A stretch of DNA of 64,000 bases, taken from contig NZ_SDHW01000003.1 in the NCBI RefSeq assembly GCF_004118265.1, forward strand, positions 62,001 to 126,000. Reading direction: 5' to 3'. Positions 44,537 to 53,134 of this stretch are shown in pieces. Within the stretch, counting starts at the first letter, position 1. Every line of letters begins with the position of its first letter. The notes beneath the pieces were generated by a model, which searched no databases, was not told the DNA's origin, and saw nothing but the letters and a program-made list of their open reading frames with translations. The stretch comes from Lacibacter luteus (GTDB taxonomy: Bacteria > Bacteroidota > Bacteroidia > Chitinophagales > Chitinophagaceae). A program made the position numbers and the translations under genes.

Positions 44537-45229
44537 TTACTCATTTCTTTTTTTCTTGGCTTCATCTTCAACTGATTTAAGTATGTCTCTTAACAATTTG
44601 GTTCTTTTTCTTTCTTGGTCAGCAATTCTTTTCTTGTCAGAATCACTCAGAAGAATATTATAGTAAACCATCTTAGCTGCTGCATTATAAACAATGAAAT
44701 CAGCTTTGTATTCTTCTGCTGAATTGTATTTAGAATACATCAGCCTGATATAACGCATTTTTTGTTTTGTGTTTTCAATAGTTGTGTCTATAACATCGGA
44801 CATACTACCTGTAATTCTTATATCGTTTGGATTGGAGAATCTGGTAATCAGGGTATCAAACGAAATTTTGTAATCTGTCATATCCACGTGCCCATAATTT
44901 CGGAAGTAGTCTTTATTCGCTTCAACATTCCCATATTTTCTATTGTGATTCCAACTGGAAAAGAAAGTAAAGCCTATAAAGAGGGAAAAGATTAAAGTGC
45001 AGCCTGTATATGTAAATGTGAAGACTTTAATACTTCTATCAGTTCTAGACAGCACAGTATTGATAATAGCTCCAAAAAAGATGGCTGGAACAACGGGGAT
45101 CAACGGCATCAATACAAGGAGAGGATTTTTAATAACATAAATAATATCTCGTCCAAATAGAATGATGAGTAGCAAAAAAATCGCCAGGTTCAGGAAATAA
45201 AATAATAGGAATTTTTTAAAAAAGGTCAT
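44537..45229 (-). CDS. Hypothetical membrane protein (3 TM, cytoplasmic charged tail)
   Basis: 230-residue protein not matched to a named family. Hydrophobic helices: about 7-25 (LLFYFLNLAIFLLLIILF), 34-56 (LLVLMPLIPVVPAIFFGAII) and 72-90 (FTYTGCTLIFSLFIGFTFF). A soluble domain of about 100 residues then leads to a Lys/Arg/Glu-rich coiled end (KKRIADQERKRTKLLRDILK). The base composition is a little more AT-rich and less codon-uniform than its neighbours. The gap to DUF3667 is 96 bp. No catalytic motif is seen. Confidence 0.7.
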   Translation of the reverse strand: MTFFKKFLLFYFLNLAIFLLLIILFGRDIIYVIKNPLLVLMPLIPVVPAIFFGAIINTVLSRTDRSIKVFTFTYTGCTLIFSLFIGFTFFSSWNHNRKYGNVEANKDYFRNYGHVDMTDYKISFDTLITRFSNPNDIRITGSMSDVIDTTIENTKQKMRYIRLMYSKYNSAEEYKADFIVYNAAAKMVYYNILLSDSDKKRIADQERKRTKLLRDILKSVEDEAKKKRNE

Positions 45230-45260
45230 AAACGAAAATATTATTAAGTCCTGGTATAAA

Positions 45261-45296
45261 CAACAACGCCACTACAATACTGCAGTGGCGTTGTTG
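45261..45296 (-). terminator. Hairpin after the S41 protease gene
   Basis: CAACAACGCCACT (45261-45273) and AGTGGCGTTGTTG (45284-45296) form a perfect 13-bp stem with a 10-nt loop, 57 bp downstream of the minus-strand stop. There is no T run, so the terminator role is inferred from position. Confidence 0.65.
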
Positions 45297-45352
45297 CGTA
45301 CTTCTAACTTCTCAACTTCGCCAAGGCTATGTTGAGCAAGCGTACCTCGTAC

Positions 45353-48300
45353 TTATTTTGTTTCCTTCATCAATTCTTTCACAGCTGTTTCTAATTGCTG
45401 ATCGGTACCTGTACTTACTTTTTCATTTTCAGGTTTCACTTTTACATCGGGTTCGGTTTGCGCATTTTCAAGATAATTACCCTTGCTGTCTTTACAACCA
45501 ACAGTAGGTGCACCCCAACGGATGCCGGTATCCATCAATGCTTCCCATGCGGCAAACGAACAAGTGCCCGGCACAGGCATACCAACGAGTTTACCAATGC
45601 CCACTTCTTTTACCATGTAGGCATAACAATGTCCATCGCTGTAGTTGCCTTCGTTGGCAAGCGAAATGCTTGGTTTTGTCCAGCGGAAATTTGGTTCGTA
45701 ACCATTGCTGCGGGTATCGGTGGTATAATCCATAAACTTTTTACCGCTTAAGAACATGGCTAAATCGGCAACAAGATCACCACCACCATTGTTACGTGTA
45801 TCAACCACAATTCCTTTTTTCTGGAAATGCTTACCCATGATCTCTTCATACGTTGTACGGTAAGCACCATCGTTCATACCCGGTATGTGCACATAACCCA
45901 AGGTACCATTGCTCATCTTTGTTACTTCATCTGCATTACGTTTTACCCAACGTGCATACAGCAAGCGGTTTTCTTCGCCCAATGTAACCGGTTTAATTAT
46001 GAGTTCACGTTTGGCTGTTCCTTCTGTTAATACAACCAATGTATTTTTTCCTGCTTTACGGTTAAGATATTGTGCAAGATCTTTCTCAGGGGTAATCAGT
46101 TCACCATCGATGCTTTCAATAATGGTTCCTGCTTTTACATTCATGCCTGCTTTATCCAGCGGACCATCTTTGATCACTTCAAGAATTTTAACGCCATTGC
46201 CTTTGTGTGTATAATCGAAGAAGATACCCAAAGCAGCAGTTGCATCTGCATTTGCATTAAAGGTGCCACCAAATGCAGCACCGCTATGGCTTACATTTAA
46301 TTCGCCCAGTAACTCACTCAGCATTTCGCTCATTTCGTAATTGTTGCCGATATGCGGTAAGTATTTTTCGTAATCAGGTTTGTAACTGTCCCAATCAATG
46401 CCATGGAACGATTTTGTATAGAATGTATTTTTTGTTCTGCGCCATACATGATCGAACTGGTATTGACGTTCTTTCAAACCATCAACCATCATTTCTCCAT
46501 TGATGCTGATGCGGTCTTGCTTGCCGCTGGCAGGATCAAGTTTCATAAAGCCGCCATCGGTATTCAGGAAAATACTTTTCTGCTCTTTATCCCAAACCAT
46601 GCTTGCAAAACCGGCATTGAGTGGAACCAGCATTTTTGTTTCTCTTGTGCGGAGATTGGTCGTCCACAAGTTCATGCCACGTTCAAACCTTGCCAGATAG
46701 TAAAGTGTTTCACCATCTTTACTTACCAGGGCATCACCCATGGATGAAGAATGAATAGTGAGTTTTGCTTTACGTTGATTAAGATCATCCCAATCGATCA
46801 TCACCGAATCTTTCGCAGGTTTCTTTTTGCTTGTATCTGCTTTTGCTTTGTTCTCTTCTGTTTCTTTTAATAATGCTGCATCTTCTTTTGTGAGTTTGAA
46901 ACGATCGAATGCATCCTGTGTAAAGAACATGGCGTATGCATCGGCCTGTGCGCCGCCACTCATTGCAGCTGCACGCAAACCATCTCTGTTACTGAACCAT
47001 AACATCGCTTTACCACCCATGATCCATTTTGCATTGTAATCGCCAAAGCCACTTTGTGTAAGGTTTTCAATTTTCTTACCATCGGCACTAACAATACCTA
47101 CTTCGCCAACTGCACTGCCGGGCATTGCATAATCAAATAACAACCATTTACTGTCGGGACTCCATTGGAAGTACTGATCGTTTTCTGTCCAGGCAAATAA
47201 ATGATCGCCTGTTAAAATAGTGCGTGTTTGTTTGCTTGCAAGATTATAGATGCGGAGTTGATTACGGTTTTCGATAAACGCCAGTTCTTTTCCATCGGGC
47301 GAATAAACGGGTTGTGTATTGGTGTTTTTATTTTCAATAACAGCCGTTTCTTTCAATAAAGTAGAAGTGTAGAAATAAGATTCTTCTTTACGTTCTATTC
47401 TTGTTTCGTAAATACCCCACTTGCCATCACGTTCGCTGCAATAGATAATACTTTTACCATCGGGTGCAAAGCTTACACTGGTTTCTGCTTCGGGTGTATT
47501 GGTAATGCGTTTGGTAATACCACCATCCACACTGGTTACAAAAACTTCACCACGGTAAACAAATGCAATTTCTTTTCCGTTGGGTGCAACATTCATACCG
47601 CTGCCGCTTGTTACACGATATACCTGCTCACGGTTGTTGCGTGCATCGGCAAGGATAGTAATGTTTATTTTTTGTGCAGCTGAACCGGGCTTCATCGTGT
47701 ACAGATCGCCATCGTAACTGTAGCACAGTAAACCATCGTTGCTGCTGCTGAGAAAACGAACAGGATGTTTTTTGTACGATGTGAGTTTTTCCGATTTGCC
47801 ACCGCCAACACTCATTTTATGAATATTGAACGACCCGCTTTCTTCGCTCAGATAATAAAAGGCTGTTTCATCTGCTGTAAAAACAGGGCTTCTGTCTTCG
47901 CCGTTGAACGATGTAATTTGTTTGTGTGTATTGTTTTTAAAATCGTACAGCACAACATCTCTTGTAATAGCAGATGTATGATGTTTACGCCATTGATTTT
48001 CGCCACCCACTTTGTTATGGTAAATGAGTTTGCTGCCATCTTTGCTGAACTTCACATCTTCTGCAGGCGTTGTAAAGAGTTGGGTTACTCTGCCTCCGTT
48101 CAATGAAACACTGTACAGTTCGGGCATATAACCTGTAGGAAACTGACGGTTCGTTGGCAGATCCATCCGTGCAGCACCAAACACAACAGCCTTGTTATCG
48201 TTGGTAAAGCTATAAGGATATTCTGCAGATGAATGATAGGTGAGGCGTTTGGCTTCACCACCTTCAACCGGAATAACAAATACATCGAAGTTGCCATAAC

Positions 48301-48550
48301 GATCGCTGGCAAAGGCAATGCTTTTACTGTCTTTACTCCACACGGGCATAAAGTCGTGTGCTTCGTGAATGGTTAGTGCTGTTGCTGTACCACCGGTGGA
48401 GGCCACTTTGTACAGATCGCCTTTGTAAGTAAACACAATGGTTTTACCATCGGGCGAAATGGAAGGATAACGCAACCAGGAGGGAGTTTGGGCTTTTGCA
48501 ATAAAGCCAAGTGCTGTGAGGCAAATGCTCAACGCCAGAAATTTTCTCAT
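45353..48550 (-). CDS. Tricorn-like S41 family protease with WD40-like/TolB propeller
   Basis: 1065-residue exported protease. A signal peptide (MRKFLALSICLTALGFIAKA) precedes two beta-propeller regions with TolB/PD40-type repeats (SPDGKTIVFTYKGDLYKV; YSPDGKELAFIENRNQL), spanning about 20-640. Next come a tricorn core domain, a PDZ domain (about 775-860, LDKAGMNVKAGTIIESIDG) and an S41 catalytic domain (KGIVVDTRNNGGGDLVADL near 928). A candidate nucleophile Ser lies in NYSDGHCYAYM. Such proteases degrade peptides in the periplasm. The ATG at 48550 was preferred over 48589 because it begins the signal peptide. It is monocistronic. Confidence 0.92.
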   Translation of the reverse strand: MRKFLALSICLTALGFIAKAQTPSWLRYPSISPDGKTIVFTYKGDLYKVASTGGTATALTIHEAHDFMPVWSKDSKSIAFASDRYGNFDVFVIPVEGGEAKRLTYHSSAEYPYSFTNDNKAVVFGAARMDLPTNRQFPTGYMPELYSVSLNGGRVTQLFTTPAEDVKFSKDGSKLIYHNKVGGENQWRKHHTSAITRDVVLYDFKNNTHKQITSFNGEDRSPVFTADETAFYYLSEESGSFNIHKMSVGGGKSEKLTSYKKHPVRFLSSSNDGLLCYSYDGDLYTMKPGSAAQKINITILADARNNREQVYRVTSGSGMNVAPNGKEIAFVYRGEVFVTSVDGGITKRITNTPEAETSVSFAPDGKSIIYCSERDGKWGIYETRIERKEESYFYTSTLLKETAVIENKNTNTQPVYSPDGKELAFIENRNQLRIYNLASKQTRTILTGDHLFAWTENDQYFQWSPDSKWLLFDYAMPGSAVGEVGIVSADGKKIENLTQSGFGDYNAKWIMGGKAMLWFSNRDGLRAAAMSGGAQADAYAMFFTQDAFDRFKLTKEDAALLKETEENKAKADTSKKKPAKDSVMIDWDDLNQRKAKLTIHSSSMGDALVSKDGETLYYLARFERGMNLWTTNLRTRETKMLVPLNAGFASMVWDKEQKSIFLNTDGGFMKLDPASGKQDRISINGEMMVDGLKERQYQFDHVWRRTKNTFYTKSFHGIDWDSYKPDYEKYLPHIGNNYEMSEMLSELLGELNVSHSGAAFGGTFNANADATAALGIFFDYTHKGNGVKILEVIKDGPLDKAGMNVKAGTIIESIDGELITPEKDLAQYLNRKAGKNTLVVLTEGTAKRELIIKPVTLGEENRLLYARWVKRNADEVTKMSNGTLGYVHIPGMNDGAYRTTYEEIMGKHFQKKGIVVDTRNNGGGDLVADLAMFLSGKKFMDYTTDTRSNGYEPNFRWTKPSISLANEGNYSDGHCYAYMVKEVGIGKLVGMPVPGTCSFAAWEALMDTGIRWGAPTVGCKDSKGNYLENAQTEPDVKVKPENEKVSTGTDQQLETAVKELMKETK

Positions 48551-48681
48551 AAACTTTTTGCTTAAGCAATAAAGATAATGGGAAAACAAAATGCGTAAAA
48601 AGAATTTGATGGGTGGCTGGGCTGAGAGATGAAGCAGAGAAGAAGTAAAAGAGGGGAGAGGGTTGTAAGACTCTGATGTAT

Positions 48682-49005
48682 TTATTTTTTTCTGCTGATC
48701 AGTAATTTCAAATTCTTTGGATTTTGCCTGTTGTTAAACACTGTTACAATTTCTATAGCTCTTACGGATGGTTTGTAAACGATAAGCGTTTTTGGATGAA
48801 TAGCATATTTGCGAAGATTTTTTTGTTTGTTTAGAATTGGGAAAAGGCGAGGATGGGTTGCGATAACTGCAAGAAATGAAATCCATTTTTTATTGAATTT
48901 TTCTACAGCAATTTGCTCAAATTCCGACTGTAAGTAATGGTAGAGTTCATCAAGGTCTTTAGCGGCAAGTGGCGATACAATTATTTCCTTAGGCTTTGAT
49001 GCCAT
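48682..49005 (-). CDS. RelE/ParE-superfamily toxin-like protein
   Basis: 107-residue basic protein with the RelE/ParE fold signature: KEIIVSPLAAKDLDELYHYL at the N-terminus, and RKYAIHPKTLIVYKPS with IEIVTVFNNRQNPKNL toward the C-terminus. ParE members poison gyrase and RelE members cut mRNA at the ribosome; the type cannot be decided here. Its start overlaps the end of the upstream small gene by 17 bp, the usual type-II toxin-antitoxin layout with the antitoxin first. The protein is full length with no sign of decay. Confidence 0.82.
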   Translation of the reverse strand: MASKPKEIIVSPLAAKDLDELYHYLQSEFEQIAVEKFNKKWISFLAVIATHPRLFPILNKQKNLRKYAIHPKTLIVYKPSVRAIEIVTVFNNRQNPKNLKLLISRKK

Positions 49006-49237
49006 ATTTCTTTTGTAGTGAGTCGGTTACTTTTTTTGCACTGATACCTTTCCCTTCTTTCAGTTGTTTAAGGCCCATGTCAATTTTCATTTTCTGTACA
49101 TCAGAGAGATCTTTCCACGAAGGGCTGTTCTTTTGCTGACTTACCATTTTAAAAACATCATACATGCTTTTAATTGTGCTTTCATCAGCTTTGTCAAGTT
49201 CTTTCAATAACTCACTTTTCATTTGCTTAATACTCAT
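48989..49237 (-). CDS. Antitoxin-like small protein upstream of the RelE/ParE toxin
   Basis: 82-residue charged protein (MSIKQMKSELLKELDKADES at the start; QKMKIDMGLKQLKEGKGISA, then KKVTDSLQKKYGIKA at the end). It is predicted helical and resembles the short addiction-module components that precede ParE/RelE toxins in Bacteroidota, where the C-terminal half wraps the toxin. No clear DNA-binding domain is seen. AGGAAG lies directly before the ATG. The 17-bp overlap with the toxin gene supports translational coupling. The function is inferred from position and size. Confidence 0.75.
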   Translation of the reverse strand: MSIKQMKSELLKELDKADESTIKSMYDVFKMVSQQKNSPSWKDLSDVQKMKIDMGLKQLKEGKGISAKKVTDSLQKKYGIKA

Positions 49238-49357
49238 CTTCCTGAATTTTATACAAATTACTTTTCTTCCGGCAGAAAAAAAAGTCTTCGTGGTTCAAAA
49301 AAACAAAAAGCGAACCCATGCAGATTCGCTTTCGCTGATAATTATCTGTACAAACGT

Positions 49358-49930
49358 TTATCCTTTCTTCTCATTAAATTTCTTTTCGGTTTCTTTTGCT
49401 TTTTCAAAATCGAGAATTACACCGTTAATGCAATAACGCAAACCTGTTGGTGGCGGACCATCTTCAAACACATGTCCCAAATGTGCTTTGCATCGGCCAC
49501 ATTGCACTTCGGTACGTTGCATACCATGGCTGTTATCGGGTGTGTAAATGATCGACCCTTTGCTGATGGGTTCGTAAAAGCTGGGCCATCCGCAACCACT
49601 ATCGAATTTTGTATCGCTCTTAAATAATGGATTGCCACAAGCCGCACAGTAATACGTTCCAACTTCTTCAAACTTTTCAAACTTGCTTGTCCATGGTCGC
49701 TCCGTTCCTTTCTGCCGGGCAATATTATATACATCCGAAGGAAGAATTTTTTTCCACTCTTCTTCACTCAGGTTTACCTTGGTTGAATCTGTTTTGGAGT
49801 AAACAGGATTCTCCGTTTTTTTTGTTTCACTCATAGTCGTCTTTTTTTCAGTTTTTGATTGGCTGGTTTGTGCCTGGCAACTTACCCAGGCCAGTTGCAC
49901 AAACAACAACAGGAATACAACACATTTCAT
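49358..49930 (-). CDS. msrB: Peptide-methionine (R)-S-oxide reductase, exported form
   Basis: 190-residue MsrB that reduces methionine-R-sulfoxide in proteins using thioredoxin. The N-terminus is a lipoprotein-like signal (MKCVVFLLLFVQLAWVSC, then QAQ), so the enzyme acts in the periplasm. Zn-binding CxxC pairs are YYCAACGNPLF and VQCGRCKAHLGH. GCGWPSF precedes the substrate pocket and the catalytic Cys is in GLRYCINGV. A Thr/Lys/Glu-rich linker (about 22-55) follows the signal. The ATG at 49930 was preferred over 50041 because it starts the signal peptide. A near-consensus -7 box, TACCTTTA, lies upstream at 49950-49957. Confidence 0.95.
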   Translation of the reverse strand: MKCVVFLLLFVQLAWVSCQAQTSQSKTEKKTTMSETKKTENPVYSKTDSTKVNLSEEEWKKILPSDVYNIARQKGTERPWTSKFEKFEEVGTYYCAACGNPLFKSDTKFDSGCGWPSFYEPISKGSIIYTPDNSHGMQRTEVQCGRCKAHLGHVFEDGPPPTGLRYCINGVILDFEKAKETEKKFNEKKG

Positions 49931-50114
49931 AGTAACTGCATTTGTTTGGTAAAGGTACGTAAGGTTACAGGCTAACAGATGTCTGCTTAACGACAGTTGT
50001 TTTTTCTTAACAAAGTCTTGATTTGAACAATTTCGAAGCAAAATAAGTTGAAGATTGACGATTTTTAAACCTTGGGGACTATCTTTACAACTTCATCAAG
50101 GTTACGACGAGCTT

Positions 50115-50696
50115 ATGTTTAATTTGATTTTGTTTGGCCCTCCCGGTAGTGGAAAGGGCACCCAATCCGAAAAACTTATTGTGCAGTATGGCCTCAAGCA
50201 TTTGAGCACAGGCGATTTGCTCCGCAGCGAAATTGCAGCGCAAACACCGCTTGGCATGGAGGCAAAAAAGCTGATGGATAAAGGTCAGCTGGTGCCCGAT
50301 GAAGTGGTAATTGGCATGATCAGTTCGGCATTGGATGCAAATCCGCAGGCAAAAGGATTTTTGTTTGATGGTTTCCCACGCACTGTAGCCCAGGCAGAAG
50401 CATTGGATAAATTATTAAAACTGAAGGGTACACAAATTTCTGCCATGATCGCTTTACTGGTAAGTGAAGAAGAACTGGTAAAACGTTTACTCAACCGTGG
50501 ATTAACCAGCGGCCGCAGCGACGATACCAACGAAGAAGTGATTCGTGCACGTATTGTTGAATACCGTAACAAAACTTCGGTTGTAGCAGATTACTACAAA
50601 CAGTTTGATAAATTCTCTGAAGTAAAAGGCGAAGGAACCATCGATGAAATTTTTGCAGCACTGCAACAAGAAATAGATGCCTACATGGAAGCTTAA
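50115..50696 (+). CDS. adk: Adenylate kinase
   Basis: 193-residue enzyme converting ATP + AMP to 2 ADP. The P-loop GPPGSGKGTQ lies at residues 8-17. The AMP-binding segment includes LSTGDLLRSEIA, and FDGFPRTVAQAEAL is the conserved region. LLNRGLTSGRSDDTNEEVIR shows the short LID, as in the short form common in Bacteroidota. The ATG at 50115 begins directly with the P-loop strand (MFNLILFG). The gene is monocistronic with a strong terminator. Confidence 0.98.
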   Translation: MFNLILFGPPGSGKGTQSEKLIVQYGLKHLSTGDLLRSEIAAQTPLGMEAKKLMDKGQLVPDEVVIGMISSALDANPQAKGFLFDGFPRTVAQAEALDKLLKLKGTQISAMIALLVSEEELVKRLLNRGLTSGRSDDTNEEVIRARIVEYRNKTSVVADYYKQFDKFSEVKGEGTIDEIFAALQQEIDAYMEA

Positions 50697-50715
50697 GCAT
50701 TCTGTTGAAATAAGT

Positions 50716-50745
50716 AAGCCCTTCGTTTAACGAAGGGCTTTTTTG
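50716..50745 (+). terminator. Terminator after adk
   Basis: AAGCCCTTCG (50716-50725) pairs with CGAAGGGCTT (50731-50740), followed by a run of T, 19 bp after the adk stop. Confidence 0.95.
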
Positions 50746-50896
50746 TTGAAAGAACTTTGGTTCTCATTAACTTCATTACATGAAATAACCATTCAAACGA
50801 AGTTTTGCAATAATTGGTGATGATTAGTTCTGCAGTCGGGCAAAGCACAAAGCTTGGTTATACATGTGTTCCATTAAAACAATAACAAATACACAC

Positions 50897-51337
50897 ATGA
50901 AACAATTTCTTTTCCTGCTGTTGCTTTTTGTAACAACAGTCGCAACTGCACAAAAAACAAAAGAAGAATCAGCTACGGAGAAATTTGTGTTGAAACTGCA
51001 CGAAACAAAATTTCGCTGGATGATCAATAAAAAACTTGATTCGTTAAGTACTATTCTTGATGAGCGTGTGCAGTATGTTCATTCCAACGGATGGATGGAA
51101 ACAAAGAAGGAGATCATCGACGATCTGCGATCGGGTAAACTTGTAATGAATAACGTAACTGTTACTGAAGCCTCTGCACGTGTGTACAAAGGTTTTGTAA
51201 TTGTAAATGGTAAAGGCGTTTTTAACGTAGTGCTTGAAGGTAAAAAGGTTGATATCAATTTGCTTTACACAGAAGTATATGCGAAGCGGCAAAACGGATG
51301 GCTGCTGGTGAGCAGGCATGCAAATAAGTTACCATAG
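50897..51337 (+). CDS. Exported NTF2-like (DUF4440-type) protein
   Basis: 146-residue protein with a signal peptide (MKQFLFLLLLFVTTVATA) and an NTF2-like cone fold: FVLKLHETKFRWMINKKLD, LDERVQYVHSNGWM and KEIIDDLRSGKLV are the family pattern of DUF4440/SnoaL-type proteins. Such proteins can be small enzymes or ligand binders; no catalytic residue set is assignable. The downstream SDR gene starts 25 bp after it on the same strand, so they form a likely operon and could act on a related compound. Confidence 0.82.
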   Translation: MKQFLFLLLLFVTTVATAQKTKEESATEKFVLKLHETKFRWMINKKLDSLSTILDERVQYVHSNGWMETKKEIIDDLRSGKLVMNNVTVTEASARVYKGFVIVNGKGVFNVVLEGKKVDINLLYTEVYAKRQNGWLLVSRHANKLP

Positions 51338-51362
51338 AAGCGTAATAAGTAAATAAATCAAC

Positions 51363-52133
51363 ATGAATCTTTATTTGAACGATCAGTTATTTATGGTTGG
51401 CGGAGCTACCAGCGGTTTTGGTAAAGCGGTTGCACAGGCGTTACTGAACGAAGGGGCAAACGTTATTGTAGTTGCAAGAGGTGAAGAAAAACTGCACGAA
51501 CAATACGATATGCATAGTAATGCAGAAGTTGTAATTGGCGATATTACTGAATCAACAACTATTGAAGCTTTGAAATACATTGTTGCAGATCGTGAACTGC
51601 ATGGCATATTGGTAAATGCAGGCGGACCACCTGCTAAAACTGTACTGGAAACAACATTAGCTGATTGGGATGATGCGTATAAAAAACTTTTGCGTTGGAA
51701 GGTAGAACTGACACAGGCTTTTGTACCTGCAATGATCAATGCAGGTTACGGCCGTATTGTATATGTTGAAAGCAGCAGCGTAAAACAACCTATTGAAAAC
51801 TTAGTCCTCAGCACATCGCTTCGTTTGGCAGTGGTTGGTTTTGTAAAAACATTAAGCCAGGAAATTGCAAAGAGTGGTGTTACATTAAACATACTTGGCC
51901 CGGGTAGTCATAACACGCCTGCTGTTGACAGATTGTATCACAAGAAAAGTGAACAGACAGGTTTGCCGTTTGATGAAGTAAAGCAAGCAGCTATCAAACA
52001 AATACCGGTTGGCCGCTTAGGTGATCCTGATGACTTTGCATCATTGGCTGTTTGGTTATTAAGTAAACAAAGCGGTTTTGTAACAGGACAAACAATTATG
52101 GTTGATGGGGGAGCAGTACGATCGACTTTATAA
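51363..52133 (+). CDS. Atypical SDR family protein lacking YxxxK
   Basis: 256-residue Rossmann-fold protein. The dinucleotide loop GGATSGFGKAVAQ at 12-24 and the NAG motif (LVNAGGPPAK near 85) are normal for short-chain dehydrogenases, and the C-terminal SGFVTGQTIMVDGG is the classic FabG-like ending. The catalytic YxxxK is missing: the segment that should hold it reads NLVLSTSLRLAVVG, with no Tyr and Arg in place of Lys. Related SDRs with this substitution are known in bacteria. It may still bind NAD(P) but catalysis is uncertain. It is likely co-transcribed with the NTF2-like gene. Confidence 0.88.
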   Translation: MNLYLNDQLFMVGGATSGFGKAVAQALLNEGANVIVVARGEEKLHEQYDMHSNAEVVIGDITESTTIEALKYIVADRELHGILVNAGGPPAKTVLETTLADWDDAYKKLLRWKVELTQAFVPAMINAGYGRIVYVESSSVKQPIENLVLSTSLRLAVVGFVKTLSQEIAKSGVTLNILGPGSHNTPAVDRLYHKKSEQTGLPFDEVKQAAIKQIPVGRLGDPDDFASLAVWLLSKQSGFVTGQTIMVDGGAVRSTL

Positions 52134-52160
52134 TGAGATCAACATACATGAAAATAAAAA

Positions 52161-52180
52161 CGGAGCCGATGAGGCTCCGT
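52161..52180. terminator. Terminator, SDR / arsenic cassette
   Basis: CGGAGCC (52161-52167) pairs with GGCTCCG (52173-52179), extended by A-T pairs, with T and A runs on either side. It is placed to end both the plus-strand SDR unit and the minus-strand ars unit. Confidence 0.85.
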
Positions 52181-52185
52181 TTGTT

Positions 52186-52236
52186 TTAACAACATCCGCC
52201 GCCGCAGCAGCCGGGATCATTTTGATTTGTGTTCAT
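52186..52236 (-). CDS. Micro-ORF encoding a Cys-rich 16-residue peptide
   Basis: ATG at 52236 reads MNTNQNDPGCCGGGCC then TAA. It begins 30 bp after the arsM stop on the same strand and ends just before the shared terminator, so it would be on the ars transcript. Five of its last seven residues are not chance-like: two CC pairs separated by GGG match the CC-terminated ends of ArsR and ArsM. No Shine-Dalgarno is clear, which is not unusual in this phylum. It could be a small As(III)- or metal-binding peptide or untranslated; confidence is modest. Confidence 0.4.
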   Translation of the reverse strand: MNTNQNDPGCCGGGCC

Positions 52237-52265
52237 GACGCTAAGGTTTATATGTGAAAAAAGAG

Positions 52266-53102
52266 TTAACAGCAACCGCTGCCCGGAGCACAACAGGCAG
52301 GCTTTTGTGCATACACCGTCACAGAGAAAATGCCGGTTGTTCCGCTTTTGAAGGAAGCCAGTTGTTCTGCATTTAAGTAGTTGCTTAAAATATCATCAGG
52401 GATTATAATTGCTTTTTCTTTTTGAACAATGATGTTGGTAAAACCGTTTTGTGCAATCAGTTCCAGATACACTTCTTTCTGAATAGCACCTGCCACACAG
52501 CCTGCATACATTTCGGCATCCTTGCTTAAAGCATCAGGTAATGCACCCACCAACACCACATCTGATATACTAAAGTGTCCGCTTGCTTTCAACACACGAA
52601 ACATTTCTTTAAACACGCCATCTTTATTCGGCACCAGGTTCAATACACAGTTGCTTACAATTACATCTGCAACGCCGGAAGTAACAGGCATGTGTTCAAT
52701 ATCACCCTGGCGAAACTCCACATTGTTAAAGCCAAGCTTTTCTGCATTAGCTCTTGCTTTATCGATCATGGCAGGAGTAAAATCAATTCCAATTACTTTT
52801 CCGTTTGCACCGGTTTCGGCTCTTGCAATAAAGCAATCGTTACCTGCACCACTGCCAAGGTCGATCACGGTATCGCCGGGTTTAATTTTTGCAAACTGTG
52901 TAGGCAAACCACAACCAAGGCCAAGATCGGCATCGGGGTTATAACCATTCAGGTTGGTATAATCATCACTCATGATGTTATATACTTCGGTTGAACAGCC
53001 ACCTGCACCGCAGCAGGATGATTGATTGGTTTCCTTGTCCTGCAAAGCAATTTCACTGTACTTCTGCTTTACAATTTCCTTCAGTTGCACATCGTTTGTC
53101 AT
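52266..53102 (-). CDS. arsM: Arsenite methyltransferase
   Basis: 278-residue SAM-dependent methyltransferase of the ArsM type, which methylates As(III) to volatile or less retained species. The SAM motif VIDLGSGAGNDCFIA lies near residue 77. Thiolate candidates are Cys pairs in SSCCGAGGCS near 31-39, then SNCVLNLVP near 147 and YAGCVAGAIQ near 182, the positions used for As binding in the family. The C-terminus is Cys-rich (KPACCAPGSGCC). The ATG at 53102 was preferred over 53144 because MTNDVQLKEIVKQ is the usual N-terminus. It follows arsR after 32 bp. Confidence 0.93.
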   Translation of the reverse strand: MTNDVQLKEIVKQKYSEIALQDKETNQSSCCGAGGCSTEVYNIMSDDYTNLNGYNPDADLGLGCGLPTQFAKIKPGDTVIDLGSGAGNDCFIARAETGANGKVIGIDFTPAMIDKARANAEKLGFNNVEFRQGDIEHMPVTSGVADVIVSNCVLNLVPNKDGVFKEMFRVLKASGHFSISDVVLVGALPDALSKDAEMYAGCVAGAIQKEVYLELIAQNGFTNIIVQKEKAIIIPDDILSNYLNAEQLASFKSGTTGIFSVTVYAQKPACCAPGSGCC

Positions 53103-53134
53103 GTTGTTTGTTTTTTGATGATGAGGTTTAATGA

